A stretch of 64,000 nt of DNA from positions 14,120 to 78,119 of the forward strand of contig JBEGWF010000146.1 in the NCBI GenBank assembly GCA_041177965.1, given 5' to 3'. A program made the position numbers and the translations under genes. Shown piece by piece: positions 27,507-38,516 of this stretch. The DNA is from SXXZ01 sp041177965 (lineage in GTDB: Bacteria; Verrucomicrobiota; Verrucomicrobiia; Limisphaerales; UBA9464). A model generated the notes under the pieces. The model did no database searches. It saw only the letters and a program-made list of their open reading frames with translations, and was not told the DNA's origin. How positions within the stretch are numbered: the stretch's first letter is position 1; every line of letters starts with the position of its first letter.

Positions 27507-29990
27507 ATGAAAAACCCCAAGTTCCGCACCCTGCGGCTTTGCGCCGTCCTCGTCGCCTGCCTCCAACTGGCGGCCGCCGAGGACGCTCCCGTCGTCCGGA
27601 AGATCGTCATCAAGCACGTCGGTCCGGCCGCGGTGAGCGAGGAGCTGATCCGCGCCAACATCCGGGTCAAGGAGGGCGAGGCCTACAGCCGGTTCGCCGT
27701 CGACGACGACATCAAGAACCTCTACGGCACCTCCTACTTCTTCAACATCCGGGTCACCGAGGACATCACCGCGACAGAGCTCGCACCCAACGGCACCCGC
27801 GTCCCGAAGGAATACACCCTGACCTACGTGGTCCAGGGGCGGCCGCTGATCACCGAGATCCGCTTCACCGGCAACAAGAAGTACTCGGCGTCGAAGCTCC
27901 GCAAGAAGCTCACCTCGAAGAGCGGCGAGCCAATGGATGAGCGCAAGCTCTTCAACGATGCGCAGGCCATCCTGAAGATGTACCAGAAGGCGGGTCTCCA
28001 GCGGACCACGGTCGACTACAAGCCCAGCATCACCGAGTCGCTCGGTCGGGGCATCGTCACCTTCGAGGTCCAGGAGGCCCCGAAGGTGAAGATCAAGGAC
28101 GTGGTCTTCGAGGACGCCCCGTCCTTCAAGCAGCGGAAGCTCCGCAAGGTCATCAAGACCCGTCGCTGGTGGATGTTCTCCTGGATCACCGGTTCGGGCC
28201 GCTTCAAGGACGACGTCTTCGAGGAGGACAAGGACAAGCTGCGCGAGTTCTACGCCGACAAGGGCTTCATCGACATGGAGCTCAAGGAGCCGCGCTTCGA
28301 GTACCCCAAGACCAACAACCTGATCCTGCACCTGCCGGTCACCGAGGGTCCGCAGTACAAGGTGGGCGCCGTCACCTTCGAGGGCAACGAACTGTTCAGC
28401 CAGCAGCAGATCGTCCAGAACCTGACCTCCAAGGACGGCGAGAAGACCAAGCGTGGACTCCAGCTCAAGGAGGGCGAGATCTTCTCGCCGAAGCGCCTCT
28501 TCAAGGACACCGAGGCCATCGAGAACTTCTACGGGGCGAGGGGCTACATCGAGTCCCGGGCCCGGGCCGAGCAGATCGCCAACGTCGAGAAGGGGACGCT
28601 CGACCTGAAGTACAGCATCCAGGAGGGCGACAAGTTCTACGTCGAGAAGATCGAGATCCAGGGCAACGCCAAGACCAAGGACAAGGTCATCCGCCGCGAG
28701 CTGGCCATCACCCCGGGCGAGACCTTCGACATGGTCCGCGCCAAGGTCTCCAAGAGCCGTCTCGAGCAGATGCAATTTTTCGACAAGGTCGAGACGCGAC
28801 CCGAACCGACGGACGTGCCCAACCGCAAGAACCTCGTCATCTCCGTAGAGGAGAAGAACACGGGCAACGTCGCGCTCGGCGCGGGGTTCAGCTCCGTGGA
28901 CTCGGTCATCGGGTTCGTCGAGGTCAGCCAGGGCAACTTCGACCTGATGAACCCGCCCTACTTCACCGGGGCGGGCCAGAAGGCCCGTCTGCGCGCCCAG
29001 ATGGGCTCCCGCCGTCAGGACTACGTCGCGACGTTCGTCGAGCCCTGGTTCCTCGGAAAGCGGCTCTCGCTCAGCGTCGACGTGTACCACCGCGACCTGA
29101 ACTTCCTGTCGGACAACTACAACCAGCGACAGACGGGTTCCCGCATCGGCCTGACCCGGCAGCTGCCGCGCAACCTCATCGGCAACGTCAGCTACACCCT
29201 GGAGAACATCCAGATCCGTTTCTCCGACAGCTACCGCCTCCAGCAGCAGCGCTTCGGGAGCGCCATCCTCGCCGAGGAGGGCAGCCGCCTGGTGTCCCGT
29301 TTCGGGACGTCGCTGGCCCACGACACCCGGAACAATTTCCAGATGCCCTCGCGCGGCCACCGCGCCGAGGTGCTGGGCGAACTGGTCGGCGGCCCCTTCG
29401 GCGGGGACAGCGACTTCTACAAGATCGAGGCCCGCATCGCCCAATACTGGAGCCCCGAACGTTTGCTCGACGACGCCGGCGTCGCCCGGGACATCTTCGA
29501 GGGGCACATCGTCGAGTTCACCGGCCGCATCGGCGTGGTGGATCATTACGGCGATTCGACCCGGGTGCCCCTGTTCGACCGATGGTTCCTCGGCGGCCTC
29601 TACAACCTGCGAGGCTACCGGTTCCGTGCCGTGGGACCCCGCGAGTTCTATTCGGGTGAACCCCTCGGCGGCAGCACGTACTGGTTCAGTTCCACCGAAT
29701 ACAGCATCCCGATCATCGAGAGGCTCCGCTTCGCCATGTTCTACGACATCGGCATGGTCTACCCCGGTGCCTACAGCTTCGCCCCGGAGACCGCCGCGAC
29801 CGACGCCATCGGCAATCCCCTCGTCCGAGGGGACACCGGCCTCTACAACGACAACTGGGGCGTGGGCATCCGCCTCAACCTCCCGATCGGTCCCCTGCGC
29901 CTCGACTACGGCGTGCCCATCACCCGCGGCCCCGACACCGGAAGCGGCGGCCGGTTCCAGTTTGGCGTTGGCTGGACCCGGGACTTTTGA
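27507..29990 (+). CDS. bamA: Outer membrane protein assembly factor BamA
   Basis: Outer-membrane insertase that folds beta-barrel proteins. The 827-residue protein has a signal peptide (LCAVLVACLQLAAA). POTRA-type repeats fill about 30-400, visible as units such as PLITEIRFTGNKKYSASKLRKKL, cited here as ITEIRFTGNKKYSASKL, and KYSIQEGDKFYVEKIEIQGN. A 16-strand-type barrel fills about 430-827. It carries the Omp85 signature LRGYRFRAVGPRE near 700 and ends in aromatic FGVGWTRDF, the usual C-terminal beta-signal. The start is ATG at 27507. It precedes skp, the usual neighbour that chaperones BamA substrates. This gene shows that the organism has an outer membrane. Confidence 0.96.
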   Translation: MKNPKFRTLRLCAVLVACLQLAAAEDAPVVRKIVIKHVGPAAVSEELIRANIRVKEGEAYSRFAVDDDIKNLYGTSYFFNIRVTEDITATELAPNGTRVPKEYTLTYVVQGRPLITEIRFTGNKKYSASKLRKKLTSKSGEPMDERKLFNDAQAILKMYQKAGLQRTTVDYKPSITESLGRGIVTFEVQEAPKVKIKDVVFEDAPSFKQRKLRKVIKTRRWWMFSWITGSGRFKDDVFEEDKDKLREFYADKGFIDMELKEPRFEYPKTNNLILHLPVTEGPQYKVGAVTFEGNELFSQQQIVQNLTSKDGEKTKRGLQLKEGEIFSPKRLFKDTEAIENFYGARGYIESRARAEQIANVEKGTLDLKYSIQEGDKFYVEKIEIQGNAKTKDKVIRRELAITPGETFDMVRAKVSKSRLEQMQFFDKVETRPEPTDVPNRKNLVISVEEKNTGNVALGAGFSSVDSVIGFVEVSQGNFDLMNPPYFTGAGQKARLRAQMGSRRQDYVATFVEPWFLGKRLSLSVDVYHRDLNFLSDNYNQRQTGSRIGLTRQLPRNLIGNVSYTLENIQIRFSDSYRLQQQRFGSAILAEEGSRLVSRFGTSLAHDTRNNFQMPSRGHRAEVLGELVGGPFGGDSDFYKIEARIAQYWSPERLLDDAGVARDIFEGHIVEFTGRIGVVDHYGDSTRVPLFDRWFLGGLYNLRGYRFRAVGPREFYSGEPLGGSTYWFSSTEYSIPIIERLRFAMFYDIGMVYPGAYSFAPETAATDAIGNPLVRGDTGLYNDNWGVGIRLNLPIGPLRLDYGVPITRGPDTGSGGRFQFGVGWTRDF

Positions 29991-30016
29991 AAGGTTGCCC
30001 CCGTTGGGTCTATACT
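29987..30016 (+). promoter_or_regulatory. Sigma-70-type promoter for the skp gene
   Basis: TTGAAA at 29987-29992 and TATACT at 30011-30016 are each one base from the -35 and -10 consensus and are separated by 18 bases. Transcription should begin about seven bases after the -10 box, at 30023-30024. That is the first base of the skp start codon or one before it, so the mRNA would be leaderless or nearly so. The -35 overlaps the bamA stop codon. It is the best promoter match I see in the window. Confidence 0.65.
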
Positions 30017-30023
30017 CGTACTC

Positions 30024-30671
30024 ATGAATCGAAAAGCACTCGTCATCACGGCCGTCCTCGCCGCCCTCCTGCCCTGCTCTTCCGCGCTCGCCCAGGGCAA
30101 GGTCGGGGTGATCAACCTGACCAAGGTGTTCGACGATTTCTGGCGGACCAAGCAGGCCGACCAGCAGATCAAGGATCGCCTCGCCGAATTCGAGAAGATG
30201 GGCCAGTCGATGTACGACGACTACAAGAAGGCCAACGAGGAATTCGGGAAGCAGATCGAGGCGGCCAATGACCCGGCCCTCTCCAAGGAGGAGTCCGACA
30301 AGCGCCGCAAGGACCTCGACAAGAAGCGCAAGGACATCCTGGAGATGGAGAACAACATCAAGCAGTTCCAGGGCACCAGCCAGCGGACGCTGATGGAGCA
30401 GCGTGGCCGCGTCCGCGAGTCCATCCTCCGGGACGTCCGCGGGGTCCTCGAGGAGAAGGCCAAGGCGGGCGGGTATTCCACCGTGCTCGACGTCTCGGCC
30501 CTGTCGGCCAACGGCACCCCCATGGTGATCTTCACCACCCTCACCGGTGGCGAGAACGACCTGAGCGACACGGTGGCCCGGACCCTCGCGGCGACCGCAC
30601 CGCCCGACAGCGGCAAGGCCGATTCCAAGGACGCCAAGAAGCCCGAGGAGAAGAAGGCCGACAAGAAGTGA
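30024..30671 (+). CDS. skp: OmpH/Skp family periplasmic chaperone
   Basis: Periplasmic chaperone that keeps unfolded outer-membrane proteins soluble on their way to BamA. The 215-residue protein has a signal peptide (ALVITAVLAALLPCSSALAQ). It then has the family start GKVGVINLTKVFDDF and a long charged coiled coil at about 45-140, as in the Skp tentacles. The body closes with YSTVLDVSALSANGTPMVIF. The last 30 residues are a Lys/Asp/Glu-rich tail not usual in short Skp proteins. It sits directly after bamA with its own promoter. ispD follows after 52 bases. Confidence 0.9.
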   Translation: MNRKALVITAVLAALLPCSSALAQGKVGVINLTKVFDDFWRTKQADQQIKDRLAEFEKMGQSMYDDYKKANEEFGKQIEAANDPALSKEESDKRRKDLDKKRKDILEMENNIKQFQGTSQRTLMEQRGRVRESILRDVRGVLEEKAKAGGYSTVLDVSALSANGTPMVIFTTLTGGENDLSDTVARTLAATAPPDSGKADSKDAKKPEEKKADKK

Positions 30672-30723
30672 CCCCCGGGCGATCGCGGATCACCCCTCCC
30701 GCGACCGATCCCGGCACCTTCCG

Positions 30724-31395
30724 ATGAACACCGCCGTCATCGTGGCCGCCGGTCGCGGGACCAGGATGGGTCCCGGAATCGACAAGCTGTTCCTCGAGGT
30801 GGCCGGGCTTCCGGTGGTGGCCCACACCTGGCGACGTTTCGACGCCCATCCGCTGGTCGACCATGTCTGTCTGGTGATCCGGCCCGGGCTCGAACCCGAA
30901 TTCGAGCAGATGGCCCGCCAGCTGGGGATCCGCAAGCCCCACAGCCTGGTCCCGGGAGGATCGGAGCGTCAGGATTCGGTTTGGAACGGACTTTCCGCCG
31001 TGCCACCGGGCACGGAACTCGTGGCCATCCAGGACGGAGCGCGTCCCTGCACCTCGGCCGAGACCATCACGCGTTGCCTGCAGGCCGCTAGGGCCTCGGG
31101 TGCCGCGGTGGCCTCCCAGCGGGCGGTCGACACGATCAAGGAGTCCGACGGTGCCAACCGGGTCGCCCGGCACCTCGACCGGGCCCGCCTGTGGACCGTC
31201 CAGACCCCCCAATGTTTCCGCCTCCCGGTCATCCTCGGTGCCCTGGCCGAGGCGCGCAAACAGGGCGTGGTGGTCACCGACGACACCGCCGCCTGCGGAT
31301 GGGTCGGCGCACCGGTCGAACTGGTGGAATGCCCCGATCCGAACCCGAAGGTCACCGTGCCGGCCGACCTTCGATTGGTGGCGCTCTGGTTGTGA
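30724..31395 (+). CDS. ispD: 2-C-methyl-D-erythritol 4-phosphate cytidylyltransferase
   Basis: Third enzyme of the MEP isoprenoid pathway; joins CTP to methylerythritol 4-phosphate. The 223-residue protein has the nucleotide-binding start AVIVAAGRGTRMG with DKLFLEVAGLPVVAHTW, then LVPGGSERQDSVWNGL and IQDGARPCTS. TVQTPQCFRL and VVTDDTAAC complete the signature. The start is ATG at 30724, with no Shine-Dalgarno. It stands alone, without ispF beside it. It lies between skp and rpoD on the same strand and probably shares the skp transcript. Confidence 0.96.
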   Translation: MNTAVIVAAGRGTRMGPGIDKLFLEVAGLPVVAHTWRRFDAHPLVDHVCLVIRPGLEPEFEQMARQLGIRKPHSLVPGGSERQDSVWNGLSAVPPGTELVAIQDGARPCTSAETITRCLQAARASGAAVASQRAVDTIKESDGANRVARHLDRARLWTVQTPQCFRLPVILGALAEARKQGVVVTDDTAACGWVGAPVELVECPDPNPKVTVPADLRLVALWL

Positions 31396-31474
31396 CCCGT
31401 CGCTTGACTTGAGGGACACCCCTCCCCATCTTGAACCGCTTGATCGGCCTCGCGCATCGCGTGGCCCCGCTACT

Positions 31475-33664
<2,190 letters not shown>

Positions 33665-33670
33665 GACCGA

Positions 33671-33696
33671 GCCCCGCCCGTACGGCGGGGCTTTTT
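33671..33696 (+). terminator. Intrinsic terminator after rpoD
   Basis: An 8-bp perfect GC stem (33671-33678 with 33684-33691) with a 5-base loop is followed at once by five T residues (33692-33696). It begins seven bases after the rpoD stop and ends 11 bases before the next start codon, so the following gene needs its own promoter or depends on read-through. Confidence 0.9.
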
Positions 33697-33707
33697 CATC
33701 CCTCCCG

Positions 33708-35441
33708 ATGCCGAGATCATCCAGCCAACCGATCGCCCGGGCGCGAACCGGCCAGGCCGGGAGCGGGATCCCCGCCCTGCTCCTAGGGCTCTTGCTTGCG
33801 GCATTGACGGGCATCCCCGATCTCCGGGGCCAACCCGACCCGACCGGGGGCGGGATCGTCCGTGAACCGCTCTTCGACGGTCCGGTGCTGCACTGGGATG
33901 TGCAGGTACGGCGCACCGGACTCGAGAAGCTCCGGAAATCCGGCGGGCCCTGGAACCGGGAACAGGATGAAGACGCCTTGGCGACGGTGCGGGCGGGTGG
34001 GCAGGTCTGGACCAACGTCGCCGTGCACCTCAAGGGGGCGGCCGGCAGTTTCCGGCCCGTGGACGACCTGCCGGCGCTGACCCTCAATTTCGGCAAGTTC
34101 CAGGACGGCCAGACCTGCCAGGGGCACCGCAAGCTGCACCTCAACAACTCGGTGCAGGATGCCGCGAGGATGGACGAGGTTCTGGCATCGGAGATGTTCC
34201 TCCGGTCCGGCGTTCCCACCCCCAGGGCGACCCGGGCGCTGGTCTCGCTCAATGGCCGGTATCTCGGCATCTACGTTCTCAAGGGAGGCTGGGACAAGCC
34301 CTTCCTCAAGCAGCACTTCGGCTCCTCCAAGGGCAATTTCTACGACCCCGGGTTCCTCAAGGACCTCGACACCGACCTGGAGCGCGATTCCGGGGAGGGC
34401 ATCGCCGACTGGGCCGATCTCGTGGCCTTGAGGCAGGCCCTGCGGGTGGAGGACCCCGCGCAGCGCCTCGAGCAGGTCGGGCGTCGGCTCGATCTCGACC
34501 GCATCACCACGCTCGCCGCGCTGCAGATCCTGCTCGACGACTGGGACGGCTACCTGCGCAATCGCAACAATTACCGGGTCTACCACGCCCCGGATTCCGA
34601 CCGACTGGTGCTGATGCCGCACGGCATGGACCAGTTGTGGCGGAACCCTCGGGGCTCTTTCACGCCTCCCCTGACCAGTCTGCTGGGGCGGCGACTCTTC
34701 ACCCTCCCCACGATGGCCGACCGGTTGAGCCACCGCATGCGCGACCTGACCAACACCGTGTTCCAGCCGGGATTCGTGGACGGGGTGTTCACCCAGGCGC
34801 AGGCACGCCTCCGGGAGAGGCTCGAACAGGAAGGGCGGGCGTCGGAGTTCGACTCCGTGCAGCGGGCCGCGGACGAGACGCTGCGCCGGACCCGGCAGCG
34901 GATGGCCGCCTTCGCCGGGCAGCCCTACCAACCGCCCCAAGCGGCCCAATTCGACAACGACGGGCGCATGCGACTCACCGGATGGCAGACGATGGCACCG
35001 GGCAAGGCGGATCCTCAGTCGACCTCGCCGGTGACGGCCGACGATGACGCCCGCGTGCTCCGGCTGACGGCCACCCCCGGCGAGAATCGCACCTCGCTGC
35101 AGAAACGCCTGCTGCTCCCGCCGGGTCTGTATCGATTCGAGGCGCGGGTGCGCACCCGCTCGGTCTCGGGTCCGGGTGCCAGCCTTGGCGTGGAGGCGGG
35201 GCGCAGGGGGCAGCGTATCGAGGAGGGACAGGCGACGATCCAGAGGGTCACGGGCACCCGTGAATGGACTGCCCTCAGCCGCGAGATCTCACTGCAGTCC
35301 TGGGGCGGTCGCCGCAGACCCGGTGGGGGGCCGGAAGGTGGCGGCGACTCCCCGAGGGAGGTCGTCCTGCATGCCGAGCTGATCGGACCGGCCGGCATCG
35401 CGGAGTTCGATCCCGAGGCCTTCGTGATCCACAAGCGGTGA
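33708..35441 (+). CDS. CotH kinase-like secreted protein
   Basis: CotH proteins are kinase-fold enzymes, first known from spore coats, where they phosphorylate serines of partner proteins; in Gram-negative bacteria their targets are mostly unknown. The 577-residue chain has a hydrophobic signal segment (IPALLLGLLLAALTGIPDL). The CotH-type core has RKLHLNNSVQDAARMDEVLA, SLNGRYLGIYVLKGGWDK and LMPHGMDQLW, the last in the position of the metal-binding DxD-like motif. The extra 170 C-terminal residues look like a beta-sandwich and are rich in Gly and Arg near the end. The ATG at 33708 lies just after the rpoD terminator. No CotB/CotG-like partner is adjacent, so a kinase role is only inferred. 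Confidence 0.75.
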   Translation: MPRSSSQPIARARTGQAGSGIPALLLGLLLAALTGIPDLRGQPDPTGGGIVREPLFDGPVLHWDVQVRRTGLEKLRKSGGPWNREQDEDALATVRAGGQVWTNVAVHLKGAAGSFRPVDDLPALTLNFGKFQDGQTCQGHRKLHLNNSVQDAARMDEVLASEMFLRSGVPTPRATRALVSLNGRYLGIYVLKGGWDKPFLKQHFGSSKGNFYDPGFLKDLDTDLERDSGEGIADWADLVALRQALRVEDPAQRLEQVGRRLDLDRITTLAALQILLDDWDGYLRNRNNYRVYHAPDSDRLVLMPHGMDQLWRNPRGSFTPPLTSLLGRRLFTLPTMADRLSHRMRDLTNTVFQPGFVDGVFTQAQARLRERLEQEGRASEFDSVQRAADETLRRTRQRMAAFAGQPYQPPQAAQFDNDGRMRLTGWQTMAPGKADPQSTSPVTADDDARVLRLTATPGENRTSLQKRLLLPPGLYRFEARVRTRSVSGPGASLGVEAGRRGQRIEEGQATIQRVTGTREWTALSREISLQSWGGRRRPGGGPEGGGDSPREVVLHAELIGPAGIAEFDPEAFVIHKR

Positions 35442-35520
35442 CCCCTCCGTGGCCATCGGCACCATCGGCCCCTCGAACCCTTCAACGTCCCCGCAGGACG
35501 CGTCGTCGGCAACGCCCATG

Positions 35521-35547
35521 AAAAAGGCCGCCCAAGAGGCGGCCTTT
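35521..35547 (-). terminator. Intrinsic terminator of the ymdB-xseA-lipoprotein operon
   Basis: A 10-bp stem (35523-35532 with 35538-35547) with a 5-base loop reads, on the minus strand, as a GC-rich hairpin running into five T residues (35525-35521). It lies 84 bases after the stop of the haem lipoprotein gene. On the plus strand only three T residues follow, so it may also weakly end the CotH-like transcript. Confidence 0.85.
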
Positions 35548-35630
35548 CACAGACAACGGGCGGATACCCCGGGGGGATCGGAAGGGGCGGGAAGAAGCCC
35601 GAGCCCGTCCCACGATTCCCGCACCGGAGC

Positions 35631-36014
35631 TCAGTCGGGTTTGTGGACCGAGTGGCAGGCCTTGCAGTTGACGGCCGTCTTGAAGCCGTCGAGGGCACCG
35701 GGCTTGCCGGCGGCCAGCGATTCGGCGGCGGCCTGCAGGGCCTTCGTCTTCTCGGTCCAACTGCCGAGGTCGCCCTTCGACGGCTTGTTCATGGCCAGTT
35801 CCTTGGTGAGGAAGGCCATCTTCTTGAAGTCGGCCTCGTTGCCCTGCCCCTTCGCGATGCGGGCGCTCAGCGATTCCTTGCCCTTGAACCCGTCCTCCAT
35901 GATCTGCTCGATGGAGAGGGAGGGCTTGGACGACGACGAGGTGGAGGCGCAACCGGCCGCGAGGAGGGAGACGACGGCGGCGACTGCGAGGATCGATGGG
36001 GTCGGGGATTTCAC
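35631..36014 (-). CDS. Small lipoprotein with one c-type haem motif
   Basis: Unknown protein of 127 residues. It begins with a lipoprotein signal peptide (ILAVAAVVSLLAAGC, modified Cys22) and a Ser-rich spacer. The helical body includes SIEQIMEDGFKGKESLSARI. Close to the C-terminus it has a single haem-binding CKACH (Cys117, Cys120, His121). One haem at the end of a four-helix body recalls cytochrome c'/c-556-type proteins, where the motif is also C-terminal. The GTG at 36014 is preferred because it starts the signal peptide properly; a TTG at 36053 would add 13 residues in front. It is last in the ymdB-xseA operon and is followed by a terminator. An electron-transfer or gas-binding role is inferred from the motif only. 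Confidence 0.8.
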   Translation of the reverse strand: MKSPTPSILAVAAVVSLLAAGCASTSSSSKPSLSIEQIMEDGFKGKESLSARIAKGQGNEADFKKMAFLTKELAMNKPSKGDLGSWTEKTKALQAAAESLAAGKPGALDGFKTAVNCKACHSVHKPD

Positions 36015-36066
36015 GGGAATGGATGGACTGTTGCGACCGATATGGAATCGCAAGCGGCCCCGGGGT

Positions 36067-37563
36067 TCAAGGAGGAGATGCGGTGGGCGGGCGCTCCTCC
36101 GGGGAACGACCCATCGCCGGGGCGATACGGGTCACCACGCTGGAGACCTCGCCGGATTGCAACCGGGTCCGAAGTCGCGCGCCCGCGGAGAGGTCCGCAG
36201 CGTGCCGGATCACCGCCCCCGTATCCGCGTCGAGGGTCAGGGAATAACCCCGGTCGAGGACGTTCTGGGGTGAGAGGAGTCGCAATCGACCGGACCACGA
36301 ATCCAACGCCCGGCGGCGACGCTCGAGCAACCGGGCCGGCATCGTGGCCAGGGCCTCACGGAATCGTTCCAGGGTCTGCCGGGCCGCCTTCACCCGGGCC
36401 TGGGGTCGGCGGTCCAGCAGTCGTCGTCGCCTCGACTCCAGGACGCGGGCCATCGCCCGGACCGAGCGCTGGAATGCCCGGCCGAGGGCTTCGGTCGCAT
36501 CGTCCAACCGCTGGGAGCGCGCCTCCAGGCGCCGCCTCGGGTGCTGCCGTTCCCAGCGCCGGACCGAGGCGTTCGACTGCTGACGGGATCGTTCCAGTCG
36601 ACGCCGTGCGAGCATCGCCAACCGGTCCCGGCACGATTCGACGAACTCCCGGGTGTCGACCCAGTCCTGGGTGAGGATCTCCGCCGCGGCGCTCGGGGTC
36701 GCGGCCCGGAGGTCGGCGACGAAGTCGGAGATCGTGAAATCGATCTCGTGCCCGACCGCCGACACCACGGGAATGGCCGACGCCGCGATCGCACGCGCCA
36801 CCACCTCCTCGTTGAAGCACCAGAGGTCCTCGAGCGATCCCCCGCCCCGGGTGATCAGCAGGACGTCGAGAGGGCGGTCCGGCGATGAGAAACGGTTCAA
36901 CCTGCCGATCGCCGCCGCGATCTCCTGCGCCGCTCCCGCGCCCTGGACCCGTACCGGGTCGAGGATGATCTCGGGACGGAAACGCCTCGAGAGGACATGG
37001 AACACGTCCTGGATGGCCGCGCCCGTCGGCGAGGTGACCACACCGATCCGGGCGGGGAAACGCGGCAAGGGTCGCTTGCGTGCCGGATCGAAGAGCCCCT
37101 CCGCAGCCAGCTTGGCCTTGAGGCGCTCGAAGGCCGCCTGCAGCGCGCCCACGCCCTGGACCTCCACGGTGGTGACCCGCAGCTGGTAGTTGCCCCGCGG
37201 CTCGTACACCGTGATGTCGCCCCCCAGGATGACCTGGGCACCGTCCTGCAACCCGGCCCTGCCCGGGCCACCCTGTCCGCGGAAGAGCACGCAGCTCAAC
37301 TGGGCCCCGGCGTCCTTCAGCACGAAGTAGGCGTGACCCGACCCCTGGATGCGGAGGTTCGAGACCTCGCCGGCCACGCGCCGGTCGGTGAAGGATCCCT
37401 CGAGTTGCCGCTTGATCCGCTGGGTGAGCTCGGAGACCGATTCGGGCCCGGCCGGAGCGGAGGCTTTGGTCGGTGGCGGGTTCGATGTCGGAGCCGCAGC
37501 CTTGCCGGACTCCTGGAAGAGATCGCCGGCGAAGTTCCACTGACTCTTGGAGACTCGGGGCAT
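36067..37563 (-). CDS. xseA: Exodeoxyribonuclease VII large subunit
   Basis: Catalytic subunit of exonuclease VII. The 498-residue protein has a 40-residue Pro/Ala-rich leader. An OB-fold nucleic-acid-binding domain follows (VAGEVSNLRIQGSGHAYFVLKD, core VSNLRIQGSGHAYF). The catalytic domain has RIGVVTSPTGAAIQD, DVLLITRGGGSLEDLWCFNEE and PVVSAVGHEIDFTISDFVADLRA, cited as VVSAVGHEIDFTISDFVAD. A long Arg-rich coiled coil at about 300-440 binds the small subunits, and VLDRGYSLT lies near the end. The ATG at 37563 starts the frame. It lies 58 bases after ymdB. XseB is encoded far away at 3026. Confidence 0.95.
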   Translation of the reverse strand: MPRVSKSQWNFAGDLFQESGKAAAPTSNPPPTKASAPAGPESVSELTQRIKRQLEGSFTDRRVAGEVSNLRIQGSGHAYFVLKDAGAQLSCVLFRGQGGPGRAGLQDGAQVILGGDITVYEPRGNYQLRVTTVEVQGVGALQAAFERLKAKLAAEGLFDPARKRPLPRFPARIGVVTSPTGAAIQDVFHVLSRRFRPEIILDPVRVQGAGAAQEIAAAIGRLNRFSSPDRPLDVLLITRGGGSLEDLWCFNEEVVARAIAASAIPVVSAVGHEIDFTISDFVADLRAATPSAAAEILTQDWVDTREFVESCRDRLAMLARRRLERSRQQSNASVRRWERQHPRRRLEARSQRLDDATEALGRAFQRSVRAMARVLESRRRRLLDRRPQARVKAARQTLERFREALATMPARLLERRRRALDSWSGRLRLLSPQNVLDRGYSLTLDADTGAVIRHAADLSAGARLRTRLQSGEVSSVVTRIAPAMGRSPEERPPTASPP

Positions 37564-37621
37564 GGCGGGCTCGGGATTCGATTTCGGGGATCTTGGGGCC
37601 CGGTTGGGGCCGCCTCCCGGA

Positions 37622-38404
37622 TCAGTCCAAGGCCTCCGACACCCGGGTGATGGAGCGGGCCTGACCGGAGGCCGGATCGATGTCGATCAATGCGCCTTGG
37701 AGGAGGATCCGGTCCTGCGCCACCTCGAAGCGCTGGGGCAACCCCGTCAGGAAACGCCGCAGCACCGGTTCCACGGTCCGACCCAGGACGGAATCGTGCG
37801 GACCGGTGAACCCGGCGTCGGTGAGGTACGCCGTGCCCCGGGGTAGGACCTGTTCATCCGCCGTCTGAACATGGGTGTGGGTTCCGATCACCGCCGACAC
37901 CGACCCGTCGAGCATCCGACCGAGGGCGATCTTCTCGGAGGTCGCCTCGCCATGGAAGTCGACCAGGATCATCCGCGTGGCGGTCCTCAGGCGGGCCACC
38001 TCCGACTGGGCCAGCAGGAACGGATTCTCCAGTGGGGGCATGAAGGTGCGCGCCTGGAGGTTCAGCACCGCCACCGGGGGCAGGCCCGGCTTGTTCCAGA
38101 CGATCGAACCGCTGCCGGGAACGCCCGGCGGATAGTTCGCCGGGCGGAGGACCCGTGATTCGGTGGTCAGGAACGACGCCGTCTCCTTCTGGTCCCAGAC
38201 ATGGTCACCGGTGGTGATCACGTCCACCCCGTAACTGAACAGCTCACCGGCGATCCCCGCGGTGATCCCGTTGCCGCCGGCGCTGTTCTCGCCGTTGGCG
38301 ACCACGAAATCGATCCCCTCCCGTTGGACGAGGTCTTCCAGCAGCAACCGGACCGCGCGTCGGCCCGGCTCCCCCACGATGTCCCCCAGAAACAGAAGCT
38401 TCAC
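37622..38404 (-). CDS. YmdB-family metallophosphoesterase (TIGR00282)
   Basis: Calcineurin-like phosphoesterase; the Bacillus homologue YmdB hydrolyses 2',3'-cyclic AMP and affects biofilm and RNA turnover. The 260-residue protein keeps the metal-site motifs LLFLGDIVGEPGR, VVANGENSAGGNG, ITTGDHVWD, LVDFHGEATSEK and IGTHTHVQTADE. The GTG at 38404 gives the exact family start (VKLLFLGD); the open frame upstream reaches 38518 but would overlap the lepB promoter region. It is first in the ymdB-xseA-haem lipoprotein operon and divergent from the signal peptidase gene, with 112 bases between. The actual substrate in this organism is not known. Confidence 0.92.
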   Translation of the reverse strand: MKLLFLGDIVGEPGRRAVRLLLEDLVQREGIDFVVANGENSAGGNGITAGIAGELFSYGVDVITTGDHVWDQKETASFLTTESRVLRPANYPPGVPGSGSIVWNKPGLPPVAVLNLQARTFMPPLENPFLLAQSEVARLRTATRMILVDFHGEATSEKIALGRMLDGSVSAVIGTHTHVQTADEQVLPRGTAYLTDAGFTGPHDSVLGRTVEPVLRRFLTGLPQRFEVAQDRILLQGALIDIDPASGQARSITRVSEALD

Positions 38405-38516
38405 GCACCCCACCCTGTCGGATTCCCCGTCGGCTAGGAAGCAAACTGTGCGACCGGGACGCCCGCGGGTTTTCCCTAGATCCCCGCACCGAATTCCCGG
38501 ATCTTCGCCGGGCCGC

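Noticed and set aside
25971..29546. A 1191-codon minus-strand open frame across dnaB and bamA
   Set aside because: It mirrors the codon pattern of dnaB and bamA on the other strand (long Leu/Val/Asp/Glu runs) and shows no domain.
31404..31432. Promoter of rpoD from TTGACT at 31404
   Set aside because: The -35 is good, but the sequence at the right distance (CATCTT) matches only three of six -10 bases, so I did not list it as a feature.
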